A stretch of DNA of 64,000 nt from Gorillibacterium timonense (lineage in GTDB: Bacteria > Bacillota > Bacilli > Paenibacillales > NBRC-103111). Under the pieces are notes generated by a model. It was not told the origin of the DNA. It searched no databases and saw nothing but the letters and a program-made list of their open reading frames with translations. The DNA lies in NCBI RefSeq assembly GCF_001457415.1, contig NZ_LN881720.1, positions 1-64,000 of the forward strand. The letters are read 5' to 3'. This document shows, one piece after another, positions 53,138 to 62,891 of the stretch; the first letter of the stretch is position 1, and every line of letters starts with the position of its first letter. A program made the translations under genes and the position numbers.

Positions 53138-54658
53138 ATGGTAACTTTGGAGAAGTCCCGATGGTGGATCCTCTTCTCGCTCGCGTTGGGGTTGTTGGCT
53201 GTTGGTCTGGATATGACGGTACTCAATGTGGCTCTGCCGACCCTGGCAATGGATCTGCAAGCCTCAACCAGTGAATTGCAGTGGATTTTGGACTCTTACA
53301 ACCTCGTTCTGGCCGCTATGCTGCTGCCTGCCGGGATGCTTGGCGACCGGTATGGGCGCAAAAAGCTGCTGCTCGCTTCACTGTTCCTGTTCGGGGGAGC
53401 ATCGGCTGCCTGCGCATTCTCGGATACTCCTGCCATGCTGATCGGGATGCGAAGCTTGCTTGGTCTCGGTGCGGCCTTCCTCATGCCGCTCTCCATCTCG
53501 GTTCTTCCCGTGCTGTTCAAGGGCGCGGATCGAACGAAAGCGATGATGGTTTGGATGACGGTGAACATGCTGGGCATTCCGCTCGGTCCCATCGTCGGCG
53601 GATGGCTTCTGAACCAGTACAACTGGGGCTCCGTCTTCCTGATTAACCTTCCGCTGATCGCCATCGCCCTGATCGCCGTAGGCCTGCTAATGCCCGAATC
53701 GCACAGTCCGGAACGGCTGCGGCTCGATATTCCAGGGGTGCTCGGCTCAAGCGCCGGCCTTGTCGGCATTACCTATGGAGTCATCCGGGTGGGGGAATAT
53801 GGTTGGGACGATAGAAGTGGACTTCTTGTCATGGCTGCCGGGGTGCTTATTCTCATCCTCTTTGTGATCGGGGAGCGCAGGGTCCGTCATCCGCTGATCG
53901 ACTTGTCCCTGTTTCGCTCTTCTAGCTTCACCTGGGGGACACTGCTTGCTACCTGCGTCTCCTTCGCGATGTTCGGGCTGCTCTTCGCGATGCCGCAATA
54001 TTTCCAGGCGGTAAATGGCGCTGATGCGTTCGGCACCGGCCTCAGGCTGCTTCCGATGATCGGGGGAATGATGGTGGGAGCCAAAGTTTCCGAAGCGATC
54101 ATCAAAAAGTTCGGGGCGCGAATCGTCGTCTCCTTCGGTTTCGCCGTTATCGCCGGGAGCCTGTTCTTGGGCACGGTCACCGGCCCCGAGAGCGGCTATG
54201 CCTTTGTCGCCGTCTGGATCAGCTTGTTCGGTGTCGGTTTGGGCTTTGCGCTGCCCACATCCATGGATTTGGCCATCGGCGAGCTTTCCGCAGAACGCGG
54301 CGGAGTTGGCTCCGCGCTGATCATGGCGCTGCGGCAGGTGGGCGGAGCCATCGGCGTGGCGGTTCTCGGATCTGCTCTTAATTCGGCTTACCAGAGCCGC
54401 CTGGAGCTCGACGGCCTTCCCGGCCAGACCGCCAATGCGATCAAGAAAAGTGTGTCCACCGGGGCGGCTACCGCCCGCCAAATGGGCTTGCCGGACCTGC
54501 TTGCGATGGTGAAGTCCGCTTATATCCACGGAATGAGCCTGATGCTGTGGATTTGCGGAGGCATTGCGGCGATCAGCTTCGTGTTGGCAGTTCTGTTCCT
54601 GCCCCGCCGCGCCGCAGGTGAAACTAAGGCTCAAGGCGAATCCGATTTGCGCGCCTGA
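53138..54658 (+). CDS. MFS drug exporter, DHA2 (14-helix) type
   Basis: A 506-residue exporter. Opening LDMTVLNVALPTLAMDLQAS, motif A GMLGDRYGRKKLLLAS, motif C-like GAAFLMPLSISVLP, typical of EmrB/QacA/LfrA transporters. ATG 53138 with GAGGGTG 7 bases upstream; TTG 53132 is too close. A TetR regulator follows on the same strand, and the palindromic promoter implies repression lifted by the substrate. Confidence 0.92.
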   Translation: MVTLEKSRWWILFSLALGLLAVGLDMTVLNVALPTLAMDLQASTSELQWILDSYNLVLAAMLLPAGMLGDRYGRKKLLLASLFLFGGASAACAFSDTPAMLIGMRSLLGLGAAFLMPLSISVLPVLFKGADRTKAMMVWMTVNMLGIPLGPIVGGWLLNQYNWGSVFLINLPLIAIALIAVGLLMPESHSPERLRLDIPGVLGSSAGLVGITYGVIRVGEYGWDDRSGLLVMAAGVLILILFVIGERRVRHPLIDLSLFRSSSFTWGTLLATCVSFAMFGLLFAMPQYFQAVNGADAFGTGLRLLPMIGGMMVGAKVSEAIIKKFGARIVVSFGFAVIAGSLFLGTVTGPESGYAFVAVWISLFGVGLGFALPTSMDLAIGELSAERGGVGSALIMALRQVGGAIGVAVLGSALNSAYQSRLELDGLPGQTANAIKKSVSTGAATARQMGLPDLLAMVKSAYIHGMSLMLWICGGIAAISFVLAVLFLPRRAAGETKAQGESDLRA

Positions 54659-54754
54659 ACGCACCGACCAGGGACTGTCCCTCCCGCCGAAAAAAAGGTA
54701 CACTGAAGAAAACCCGTAGGAACGGGTCTTCGACAGGTTTATGGAGGGATCGCT

Positions 54755-55354
54755 GTGCCTGATGGAAACCAGTCCAAGATCGGACTGCGTGAGCGCAAAA
54801 AAATGAAGACGAAAGCGACGATTCAGCGAAACGCCCTGCGACTGTTCCGTGAGCAGGGCTATCAAGCCACGACGGTGGAGCAGATCGCGGAGGTGTCGGA
54901 GATATCGCCGAGTACGTTCTTCCGCTATTTCGCGACGAAGGAAGCCGTCGTTCTGGAAGACGATTTCGATCCGCTGCTGATTGAGACCTACTGTAAGCAG
55001 CCGCGTGAATTAAGCCCGATTGAGGCGTTTCGTAAAGCGCTGCGTGAAGGGTTCTCGCAGATTCCGGAAGAGGAACGCATCGAGCTGTGGGATCGGATTT
55101 CCCTGTCCATGTCCATTCCCGAGTTGCGAGCGTCTATGCTTCAACAAGTGACCGACGCCGCGGATTTGATCGCGACGATTATTGGGGAGCGGCAAGGCTG
55201 CGATGCCGCCGATTTGAAGGTTCGCACGCTGGCCGGGGCCTTTGTCAGCGTGTTGCTCTCCGCGCAGGCCCACTACTTGCAGCATCCCGAAAGAGAGTTT
55301 GTTGATATAGCAGACGAAGCGCTGGCGTTGATGGAAGCGGGCTTCCCGCTGTAA
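54755..55354 (+). CDS. TetR/AcrR family regulator of the MFS gene
   Basis: A 199-residue repressor. HTH: RNALRLFREQGYQATTVEQIAEVSEISPSTFFRYFATKEAVV; the rest is a ligand domain. GTG 54755, with GGAGGG upstream. It lies 96 bases behind the MFS gene, with a small stem (ACCCGT/ACGGGT near 54713) between. The palindrome at 53067 is the probable binding site. Confidence 0.9.
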   Translation: MPDGNQSKIGLRERKKMKTKATIQRNALRLFREQGYQATTVEQIAEVSEISPSTFFRYFATKEAVVLEDDFDPLLIETYCKQPRELSPIEAFRKALREGFSQIPEEERIELWDRISLSMSIPELRASMLQQVTDAADLIATIIGERQGCDAADLKVRTLAGAFVSVLLSAQAHYLQHPEREFVDIADEALALMEAGFPL

Positions 55355-55388
55355 CGGTCTGCCCTCCGCATGGGCCACGCATACAAAA

Positions 55389-55434
55389 ACGAGACGGTTC
55401 CCCGTCGTGGTTGTCCACGACGGGGCCGTCTCGT
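55389..55434. terminator. bidirectional terminator
   Basis: ACGAGACGG / CCGTCTCGT and, inside, CCCCGTCGTGG / CCACGACGGGG with a TTGT loop; two T bulge on the left side. It lies between convergent genes. Confidence 0.88.
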
Positions 55435-55440
55435 TTGGCA

Positions 55441-56682
55441 TTAAGGGGTGGGAACCCGTTCCAGCGGCGGGGAACGCCGAAGCGAAAAACGCCGCCGGTA
55501 TTCGGAGGCCGCGAACAGAATGACGAGCGGCATGAGCGGAAGCGCATAACGGGAATGCGGCAGATAGATCATATGCAGCAGCGAAAAATAGCCGAGCAGG
55601 GTGATGATGGACAAGGCGATCCCTTGCTTGCGGTTTCGCCAGAGCCCGATAAAGCCGGGGATGAGCAGCAGATAGTGAGCGACGACGGCAGCGGCGAGCG
55701 GGATGCCGGGAAGGGGCAGCCAGTAGAAGACGTCTCCCCAGAAGAGCAGGAATTTCCCGATCGTATACCAGCTGGCGTAGACCCAGAACCGGTTGGAGAA
55801 GCCGTCCTTCAGCCGCTCTATCGCATGCTGCGTATCTTGCTCGTCGTTCACCCAGAGGTTATCGGTGCTATGCCAGGTACGCTGCTCGTCGAGGAAGAGC
55901 GCCGGGACGGTCCACGGATAGGTGCCGAGCAAGAGAGGATTTCCGGACGATTTGGTGAGCGGGATGTATTCGCCGCCCGAGACACGTTCGTTGCGCGCCC
56001 ACCAGGGGGCGAGGCAGAGCGTGAAGACGAGGGCCGAGACGATCCCGCAGCGAAGCAAGCGTCGGAAGGGAATGCGCTTGCGAAAGGCGAGCAGCAGGAA
56101 AAACACCCCCGGCCAGAGTGCCACAGTAGGGCGGATATAGACGGCCGCCGCCCAGGCGAGACCGAAGAGGAGGGCGCTGCCGAGCGTAGGCCGCTCTTCG
56201 GCACGAAGCGCGATCCGGAATAGCAGGAAGAGGGCAAGGATAAACAGAGACTCCGTAAAGACGAAGTTCGAGATCAGCCATAACGGTGGATAGAGGCTGC
56301 ACAGGATTACCGCGAGCAGGGCGGTCCGCTCGTCGAACAAGCGGCAGCCGATCCGGTAGAGCAGCCAGAGCGCCGCCGTGATCATGACGGCCTGCAGGAT
56401 GCGCACGGCCTGAGCCGCTTCCGGACCGGTGCCCGTCACCTGCATGACGAGGGCAAGGAAGCCGGGATAAGCCGGAGTAATGAATGCGGTTGGACGGCTC
56501 GGATCATTGTAGGTAAGGGTACCCTGCTCCAGCAGGATGCGGGCGGAACGCAGATATTCCTGGTCATCCGAGTGGTAGTCGAAGCGGGCTCCTGCGACCA
56601 GAACCAGAATGACCTTTAACGCAAGAGTCAAGGCGAGCACCCAAAGACAGATCCGTTTCGGATTGCGGGAGCGGGTGGCCAT
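55441..56682 (-). CDS. GT39/GT83-type membrane mannosyl- or aminoarabinosyl-transferase
   Basis: A 413-residue protein with about ten helices. Family opening FDYHSDDQEYLRSARILLEQGTLTYND carries the catalytic DD in the first loop, as in lipid-linked-sugar transferases (ArnT, PMT type). The acceptor is unknown. It begins 4 bases after the EamA stop, in the tadA-EamA-GT operon. Confidence 0.82.
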   Translation of the reverse strand: MATRSRNPKRICLWVLALTLALKVILVLVAGARFDYHSDDQEYLRSARILLEQGTLTYNDPSRPTAFITPAYPGFLALVMQVTGTGPEAAQAVRILQAVMITAALWLLYRIGCRLFDERTALLAVILCSLYPPLWLISNFVFTESLFILALFLLFRIALRAEERPTLGSALLFGLAWAAAVYIRPTVALWPGVFFLLLAFRKRIPFRRLLRCGIVSALVFTLCLAPWWARNERVSGGEYIPLTKSSGNPLLLGTYPWTVPALFLDEQRTWHSTDNLWVNDEQDTQHAIERLKDGFSNRFWVYASWYTIGKFLLFWGDVFYWLPLPGIPLAAAVVAHYLLLIPGFIGLWRNRKQGIALSIITLLGYFSLLHMIYLPHSRYALPLMPLVILFAASEYRRRFSLRRSPPLERVPTP

Positions 56683-56686
56683 GCGT

Positions 56687-57616
56687 CTACCCGTTCCCTT
56701 TCAGCTTCTTCCACTCCGGGAGCACGATTCCGACAAGGATGATGATCACGCCGAGCCACTGAAGCAAGGTCACCGTTTCGCGCAGCACAAAAGCGGACAT
56801 CAGGACGGCGGTCGGGAGCTCGGCAGCGCTCAGGATGGAGGCGAGGGTGCCGCCTGTACCGGGAACGCCGATGGCATAAAAGAGCGTCGGAATGACCGCT
56901 CCGAAAAGAGCGAGCAGGAGCGCCCACAAGAGAAGTCCGCTGAGAAGCGAGCCGTTCGTCAGGAATGCAGGCGGATAGACCGCAAGGGTGAGCAGAAGCG
57001 AGCCCAGGCTCATCACGAGGCTACGCTTGAGAGGAGCTCCCTTCGGCGCTACCCGGCCGCTCAGCAGGATGAAGAGGGCGTACGTGACGGCGGAACCGAG
57101 GCTGAGCAGGATGCCGACCAGCTTCACCTGTCCGATTCCGCCGCCAAGCACTCCTCCGGCAAGCAGCGTTCCGGCAAACAGGACGGCGATGGCCGCCCAT
57201 TCGATTCCGGAGGGGAGCCTGCGGAGCAGAAGGGCATCCACCAGAACCCCGATCCAGGAAAATTGAAACAGGAGCACGATGGCGAGCGAGGCGGGAATGG
57301 ACTGCAGCGCTCCGTAATAGAGCATTCCCGTTGAGGCCATGAGCAGGCCGACGCCGAGCAGTCCCAGATAGTCTTTGCCTTGAAGAGGGGCGCCTTGGCT
57401 GAGGCGCCCGAAGGCCGAAGAGGGGCGTCCGGACTTCGCCAGCTTCGTAAAGAAGCGGGAGGCAAGAAAAACGAGAGCCATCAGAAGGAAGCCAATAAAG
57501 TTTTGGCCCCCGACGACCTCGTCGACGGTGAATCCTTGATCATATGCGAATACCACGAAGGTGGATAGAACCCCATAGCTGCAAGCTCCGGCAAGAATCA
57601 GCCATTTCGATTTCAT
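56687..57616 (-). CDS. EamA/DMT family transporter
   Basis: A 309-residue, ten-helix drug/metabolite transporter with two EamA repeats (about 1-145 and 160-309). The substrate is unknown. ATG 57616 with AAGGAAGTG upstream. It lies 21 bases behind tadA and 4 bases before the glycosyltransferase. Confidence 0.9.
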   Translation of the reverse strand: MKSKWLILAGACSYGVLSTFVVFAYDQGFTVDEVVGGQNFIGFLLMALVFLASRFFTKLAKSGRPSSAFGRLSQGAPLQGKDYLGLLGVGLLMASTGMLYYGALQSIPASLAIVLLFQFSWIGVLVDALLLRRLPSGIEWAAIAVLFAGTLLAGGVLGGGIGQVKLVGILLSLGSAVTYALFILLSGRVAPKGAPLKRSLVMSLGSLLLTLAVYPPAFLTNGSLLSGLLLWALLLALFGAVIPTLFYAIGVPGTGGTLASILSAAELPTAVLMSAFVLRETVTLLQWLGVIIILVGIVLPEWKKLKGNG

Positions 57617-57637
57617 AGGTGGTTGTCACTTCCTTTC

Positions 57638-58184
<547 letters not shown>

Positions 58185-58196
58185 TTGTTAACATGT

Positions 58197-58217
58197 TGTG
58201 GATAATTCTGTGGATAA
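58197..58217. promoter_or_regulatory. two perfect DnaA boxes
   Basis: TGTGGATAA at 58197-58205 and 58209-58217, each the reverse of TTATCCACA, 12 bases apart. A third, weak GGTGGACAA follows. They lie between tadA and the small protein gene. Confidence 0.75.
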
Positions 58218-58334
58218 CTTCTCAAATCGGTGGACAACTCCACCTATTTTACTTGGCTTCGCTTGCCTTGGCAAACCTCCCTCCCGCAAGCGGCAGCCGA
58301 CTTCCCATTGCAGCCAAAAGATATACAAAATAAG

Positions 58335-58375
58335 CGAACGTAAGTTTGCATATTTTCGCAAAATAGGAGTATAAT
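58335..58375 (+). promoter_or_regulatory. LexA-like box 2 and promoter
   Basis: CGAACGTAAGTTTG (58335-58348) fits the LexA consensus at 12 of 14 positions and overlaps the -35 area of a promoter with TATAAT at 58370-58375. An imperfect palindrome AACAAGAG-TTCTTGTT (58381-58396) follows. Confidence 0.55.
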
Positions 58376-58456
58376 AAGGGAACAAGAGTTCTTGTTTTGG
58401 GCGGATAGCAGGCGGGATGTTCATGAGAGAAACGCGGGATGAGGGAGGAATTCCAA

Positions 58457-58663
58457 ATGCCGGCCACCTTTGAAAGGTATGTGGGGCATACGGTGGATAT
58501 TATCTATTTGGACCGGGATAACCAGCTGACCCAGAGGAGGATCAGCGTTCTTGCCGCTGATCCGGACGGGATGACGGCTTATTGTTGGAAGCGACATGCG
58601 CCCCGGCTGTTCAAGAACGAGAACGTGCTCGCTGTCATGCCGGTCAAGCGGCGAATTGGCTGA
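58457..58663 (+). CDS. small YolD-like protein
   Basis: A 68-residue soluble protein: IIYLDRDNQLTQRRISVLA and AYCWKRHAPRLFKNENVLAV resemble the YolD/phage-type small proteins often found behind LexA boxes in Firmicutes; the family call is tentative. ATG 58457 with a strong GAGGGAGGAATT site. The LexA-like box and promoter lie about 90-120 bases upstream, so SOS control is plausible. Confidence 0.65.
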   Translation: MPATFERYVGHTVDIIYLDRDNQLTQRRISVLAADPDGMTAYCWKRHAPRLFKNENVLAVMPVKRRIG

Positions 58664-58754
58664 AGGCGCCGCTTACAAGCCTGTCGGTCCATGGTATAAT
58701 GGTGAGGTTTATCGAATAGTCCGCCATTTCCGTGACCGGGAGGAGCCAGGGAAA

Positions 58755-60314
58755 GTGAACTCCATCACAGCTCTCATCACGTTCGTGTCGATCTCGGGTG
58801 TTTTGAACGCTCTGATGGGACTTTACGCCGCGACGACGAAAACCCACTTTTCCGGCAACCGCGCATTCATTGGGGTTTCGGCCACCGCTACTCTCTACAT
58901 CTTCGGGTTCGCAATGGAGCTCGCCAGCTCGACCCTGTCGGAGGTCCAGCTGTGGACCTTGGTCGAATATATGGGGATCGCGTTCTGCCCTCCGTTTTCT
59001 CTGCTCCTAGTCATGCACTATACCGCCATGGAGAAATGGCTGAACCGCAAGGTATCGCTTGCGCTGTTTGTCATCCCTATGGTGTCGCTTGCGCTTATCG
59101 CCACGAACGACCAGCATCATCTCTTCTATCGCTCGATTTACTGGCGGGAAGGCTCTCCCTTTCCCACGACTGATGTCGTGATGGGGGAATGGTACATCAT
59201 CCAAGGCGGCTACACCTTCGGCTGCCTGCTGCTCGCCGCGTTGATCCTCATGCGGCAGTGGCGCAAGACTCCGGTCTACCGCAAGCAGGTCATGGCCATG
59301 CTGATCGGAAATTTGCTTCCGATCGTCACTTCTTTCCTCTATCTTGTGGGGCTCACTCCCTACGGAATCGATGCGGTTCCGTTTGTGCTGGCCGTGACGT
59401 CGGCCAGCTATATTTGGGCGATCCGCTCCACCGGCATGCTGGATATCGCCCCGATTGCCCGGGAATACATCTTTGAGAGTATGCGAGACGGCGTTATCGT
59501 GCTTGACCCCCTCGACCGGCTGGTCGACTACAACCGGGCGGCGCAGCGGATCATTCCCGTCTTGTGTACGCCCCATTTGGGACTCACCCTGGACAAGTTG
59601 CAGGCGCTGGAAACCGGCGGTAAGAACCTGCTCAGCTGTTTGAACCCGTCCGAGCTGGAAGGCGGTCAGCGGATTCGCTGGGAACAGGCGGATGGGGTGC
59701 AGCATTACGACGTCTATATCTCTCCGGTGTTAAACCGAACCGGCACGATGGTTGGACGGATGTTCACTCTGTTCGATGTTACCGAGACGGCTTTCGGGGA
59801 AGAACGGCTGCGCTATTTGGCTACCCATGATGGACTGACGCAGATCTTGAGCCGGACCTTTTTTCTGGAACAGGCGGATCAACTCCACCGGATTTGTCTT
59901 CAGGAAGGAAAGGACTTTTCGCTTGTGCTCCTGGATGTGGATCACTTCAAGCAAGTCAATGACCGATTCGGCCATTTCGCCGGAGACCGGGCACTGACGC
60001 ATGTTGTCCGAGTATGCGAGAGGCATTTGGGGGACGGTGCTCTCTTTGCCCGTTATGGGGGCGAGGAGTTTGTTGCGGCGCTGCCTGGAATGAATCTTGC
60101 GACGGCCTTCAAGCTGGCGGAAGCGATTCGGAAGGACCTGGAGGAGAGTCCGCTTCCGTGGAACGAGACGCTGATTCCTGTTACTGGCAGCTTCGGGGTT
60201 GCCATGGCTCATTCGGACATGGACACCTTGTCGGATCTGCTGCATATGGCCGATAAGGCTCTCTATCAAGCCAAAGAAGGCGGACGCAATTGCATCCGCA
60301 CAGCTGTGACTTGA
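58755..60314 (+). CDS. 7TM-sensor diguanylate cyclase
   Basis: A 519-residue membrane enzyme. Seven N-terminal helices of the histidine-kinase 7TM type (about 5-225), a PAS-like part (about 230-350), then GGDEF with motif GGEEF near residue 435, an active-type signature. It makes c-di-GMP from GTP. GTG 58755 with GGGAGGAG upstream; a longer in-frame reading to 58596 runs through a promoter (TTACAA-16-TATAAT, 58673-58700). A weak stem-terminator follows at 60324-60350. Confidence 0.92.
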   Translation: MNSITALITFVSISGVLNALMGLYAATTKTHFSGNRAFIGVSATATLYIFGFAMELASSTLSEVQLWTLVEYMGIAFCPPFSLLLVMHYTAMEKWLNRKVSLALFVIPMVSLALIATNDQHHLFYRSIYWREGSPFPTTDVVMGEWYIIQGGYTFGCLLLAALILMRQWRKTPVYRKQVMAMLIGNLLPIVTSFLYLVGLTPYGIDAVPFVLAVTSASYIWAIRSTGMLDIAPIAREYIFESMRDGVIVLDPLDRLVDYNRAAQRIIPVLCTPHLGLTLDKLQALETGGKNLLSCLNPSELEGGQRIRWEQADGVQHYDVYISPVLNRTGTMVGRMFTLFDVTETAFGEERLRYLATHDGLTQILSRTFFLEQADQLHRICLQEGKDFSLVLLDVDHFKQVNDRFGHFAGDRALTHVVRVCERHLGDGALFARYGGEEFVAALPGMNLATAFKLAEAIRKDLEESPLPWNETLIPVTGSFGVAMAHSDMDTLSDLLHMADKALYQAKEGGRNCIRTAVT

Positions 60315-60323
60315 TCGATAAGC

Positions 60324-60350
60324 AAGCCGCTGCCTGCCAGGCAGCGGCTT
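60324..60350 (+). terminator. stem-loop terminator
   Basis: AAGCCGCTGCC (60324-60334) pairs with GGCAGCGGCTT (60340-60350), 11 bp, loop TGCCA; the T run is poor (CGTTCAATTC). Confidence 0.6.
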
Positions 60351-60435
60351 CGTTCAATTCGAACAGGAAAAGATGTAGAAAGTTCGAACGGTGAAGAACA
60401 GGGAAGAAGTGGGGAAGAATGGAAGGTTCGCGCGG

Positions 60436-62433
60436 CTACAAGACCGGCTCCTGCGTCCCGGCCATTTGGATGACGCCGGAGATATCGAGGATAAACGCCA
60501 CCTTCCCGTTACCCAATATCGTTCCCCCGGCAATTCCGGGAACCCTTCCGATATAACTGCCCAAAGATTTGATGACGACCTCCTGATTGCCCAGCAGCTC
60601 ATCTACCGCCAGAGCCAGCCGTTTTTCCGCCGATCCGACGATGACCAAGGGAATCTGGCGCTTGGAATCCTCGGCTCTGGCGATCTGAAAGCGCTCGTGA
60701 ATCCAGGCGACAGGAATCACCTGATTGCGCAGCAGAATGACAGGCTGTCCCTTAATCCTCTGAATGTCCTCGGGCGCGACGCGGACGATCTCGGCGATGT
60801 TGCTCATCGGGATGATGAAGGTCTCCTTGCCCAGCTTGACGAGCAAGCCGACGATGATCGCGAGCGTGAGCGGAAGCTTGATCTTGAAGCGGGTCCCTTT
60901 GCCCAGTTCGGTTTCGATATCGATCAACCCGTTCAGCTTCTCGATATGGCTCTTGACGATGTCCATTCCCACTCCGCGACCGGAGATGTCACTGATGCGG
61001 GCGGCCGTCGAGAAGCCGGGACGGAAGATGAGGCGGATCGCTTCCTGCTCCGTCAGCTGTTCCGCTTCCTCCGCCGTAATGATCTTCTTCTCTAGAGCAG
61101 CTTTCTTCATCTTGGCTGGATCGATCCCCGCCCCGTCATCCTCCACATAAATGATGACTTGGTTGTCCTCATGGGCGGCCCGAAGCCTCAGGGTGCCTTT
61201 GCGCTCCTTGCCGGCCCTCTCTCGTTTCTCCGGCGTTTCAATGCCATGATCCAGCGAATTGCGAACCAGATGAACGAGCGGATCGGTGATCTCTTCGATT
61301 AACGTCCGATCCAGATCCGTGTCTTTCCCGTCCATCACCAGCTTGACCTCTTTCCCCAAATTGCGGGCCAAATCGCGAACCATGCGGGGAAAGCGGCTAA
61401 ACAGCTGATCGATCGGGAACATGCGGGCCTTCATCACGCATTCCTGAAGATCGCCGATGATGCGGGACAAGTGATCGGACACCTGCTCCAGCTCGTCCAC
61501 CGATTCGGCGGTAAGGTGCCGCTTTTGCATCCGTTTGACCTGTGCGATGCGGGTTTGGTCGATGACGAGCTCTCCCACCAGATTCATCAGCTGCTCGAGT
61601 CGTTCTACATTGACGCGCACCGATTGGTTTTTGTTTTTATCGGCAGCCGATGCGGGAGGGGGAGCCGGCTGCTCCGAAGGGGAGGAAGCTTGCTCTTCCT
61701 CCTCCGATTCTTGCTCCCCGTACGTATCAACCTTGACGCGAACGACATCGGTCAGATCGCGCAGGGAAGCCTCAAGCTCGGACTTGCCTTGGATGCCCGA
61801 ATAGAGGTAGACGACCTCCAAGATTCCCGAGCTCAGCTCGTCGATCTCTTCGACGTCCGGATTGGACAGAAGCACCTCGCCCCACTCGCTGAGCCTAGAA
61901 GAGATCAGGTAGACCCTTGCCCCCTTAATGAGGCAATCGGGAGAGATCTGGACATGAATCCAATAGACTTGAAACCCTTGCTCGCGGGCTTCATTCACTT
62001 TCAATCGCATATCGGGGAGAGACTCCTGGCTTCTGGCGCTGCGGACAGCAGCGACAGGGGCAGCGGAGTAATCGTTTAGCTCGCGAATCAAGCTGGGCAG
62101 ATCGACGGGGGAAGGGACCCCCAGCACAATCTGATCCCTGGCGTGCTTGAGCCCGTCCATGGTTCGAAACAGGACTTCAATCAGCTCCAGAGTGACCGGG
62201 AGGGTCTTGTTCCGCACTCGCTCCAGAAGGTTCTCCATCGCATGGGTGAGGCGCATGATCTCTTCATAGCCCATGACGGCGGAGGAGCCCTTGATCGTAT
62301 GGGCGATGCGGAACAGGCTTTGAACGACGGTTTCGGATTCTCCCTCCTGCTCCAGCTTCAATATATCGTTATCCATAAGCAGCAATTGTTCTTCCAGCTC
62401 CTCAAGAAAGGCGGCTTTGAACTCTGAATTCAA
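60436..62433 (-). CDS. cheA: chemotaxis histidine kinase CheA
   Basis: A 665-residue kinase. P1 with phospho-accepting His45 (RIAHTIKGSSAVMGYEEI), a P2-like linker, P3 dimer part, P4 ATPase (LVRNSLDHGIETPEKR; DDGAGIDPAKMKKAAL; GRGVGMDIVKSHIEKLNG), P5 CheW-like domain. It phosphorylates CheY. It follows cheW by 6 bases in an MCP-cheW-cheA operon. No cheY was seen in the window. Confidence 0.95.
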   Translation of the reverse strand: MNSEFKAAFLEELEEQLLLMDNDILKLEQEGESETVVQSLFRIAHTIKGSSAVMGYEEIMRLTHAMENLLERVRNKTLPVTLELIEVLFRTMDGLKHARDQIVLGVPSPVDLPSLIRELNDYSAAPVAAVRSARSQESLPDMRLKVNEAREQGFQVYWIHVQISPDCLIKGARVYLISSRLSEWGEVLLSNPDVEEIDELSSGILEVVYLYSGIQGKSELEASLRDLTDVVRVKVDTYGEQESEEEEQASSPSEQPAPPPASAADKNKNQSVRVNVERLEQLMNLVGELVIDQTRIAQVKRMQKRHLTAESVDELEQVSDHLSRIIGDLQECVMKARMFPIDQLFSRFPRMVRDLARNLGKEVKLVMDGKDTDLDRTLIEEITDPLVHLVRNSLDHGIETPEKRERAGKERKGTLRLRAAHEDNQVIIYVEDDGAGIDPAKMKKAALEKKIITAEEAEQLTEQEAIRLIFRPGFSTAARISDISGRGVGMDIVKSHIEKLNGLIDIETELGKGTRFKIKLPLTLAIIVGLLVKLGKETFIIPMSNIAEIVRVAPEDIQRIKGQPVILLRNQVIPVAWIHERFQIARAEDSKRQIPLVIVGSAEKRLALAVDELLGNQEVVIKSLGSYIGRVPGIAGGTILGNGKVAFILDISGVIQMAGTQEPVL

Positions 62434-62439
62434 GAAGGC

Positions 62440-62874
62440 TCACCCCTGTTCATGAAGCAGGACTTGCTCCAGCTTCAAGATGCCGATCAATCCGTTTGGC
62501 GCAAGGCCGATTCCGGTGAATAGATTGCCGTCTCTGCCTCCAACCTGCTCCGGAGGCGGTTGAATCTCGGAGAAGGTGGTGACCCTATTCACCCGATCGA
62601 CAATGACGCCGACCGTTTCGGCACGGTGATGGACGACTACGATTCGACTCAGCTTGGTAAACTCCTTTTCTGCAAAGGAAAACAGGCTTCTCAGGCTGAC
62701 GACCGGTACGATGTTTCCTCTAAGGTTGATGACGCCCTTCACATAGTGCCGTGTATTTGGAAGGGGGGTGATGGTCTGAACCTTGATGATCTCATTAATG
62801 TCATGGATCGGAATGGCGTACTTCTCTTCTTCCATGTTGAATTCGATGTACTGCTCCGTTCCCGCAGCATGCAT
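62440..62874 (-). CDS. cheW: chemotaxis coupling protein CheW
   Basis: A 144-residue adaptor, one CheW domain (FNMEEEKYAIPIHDINEIIKVQTITPLPNTRHYVKGVINLRGNIVPVVSL). It links receptors to CheA. AAAGGGGG upstream of ATG 62874. It lies 17 bases behind the receptor stop and 6 bases before cheA. Confidence 0.95.
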   Translation of the reverse strand: MHAAGTEQYIEFNMEEEKYAIPIHDINEIIKVQTITPLPNTRHYVKGVINLRGNIVPVVSLRSLFSFAEKEFTKLSRIVVVHHRAETVGVIVDRVNRVTTFSEIQPPPEQVGGRDGNLFTGIGLAPNGLIGILKLEQVLLHEQG

Positions 62875-62891
62875 GGCTGGGCCCCCTTTCC

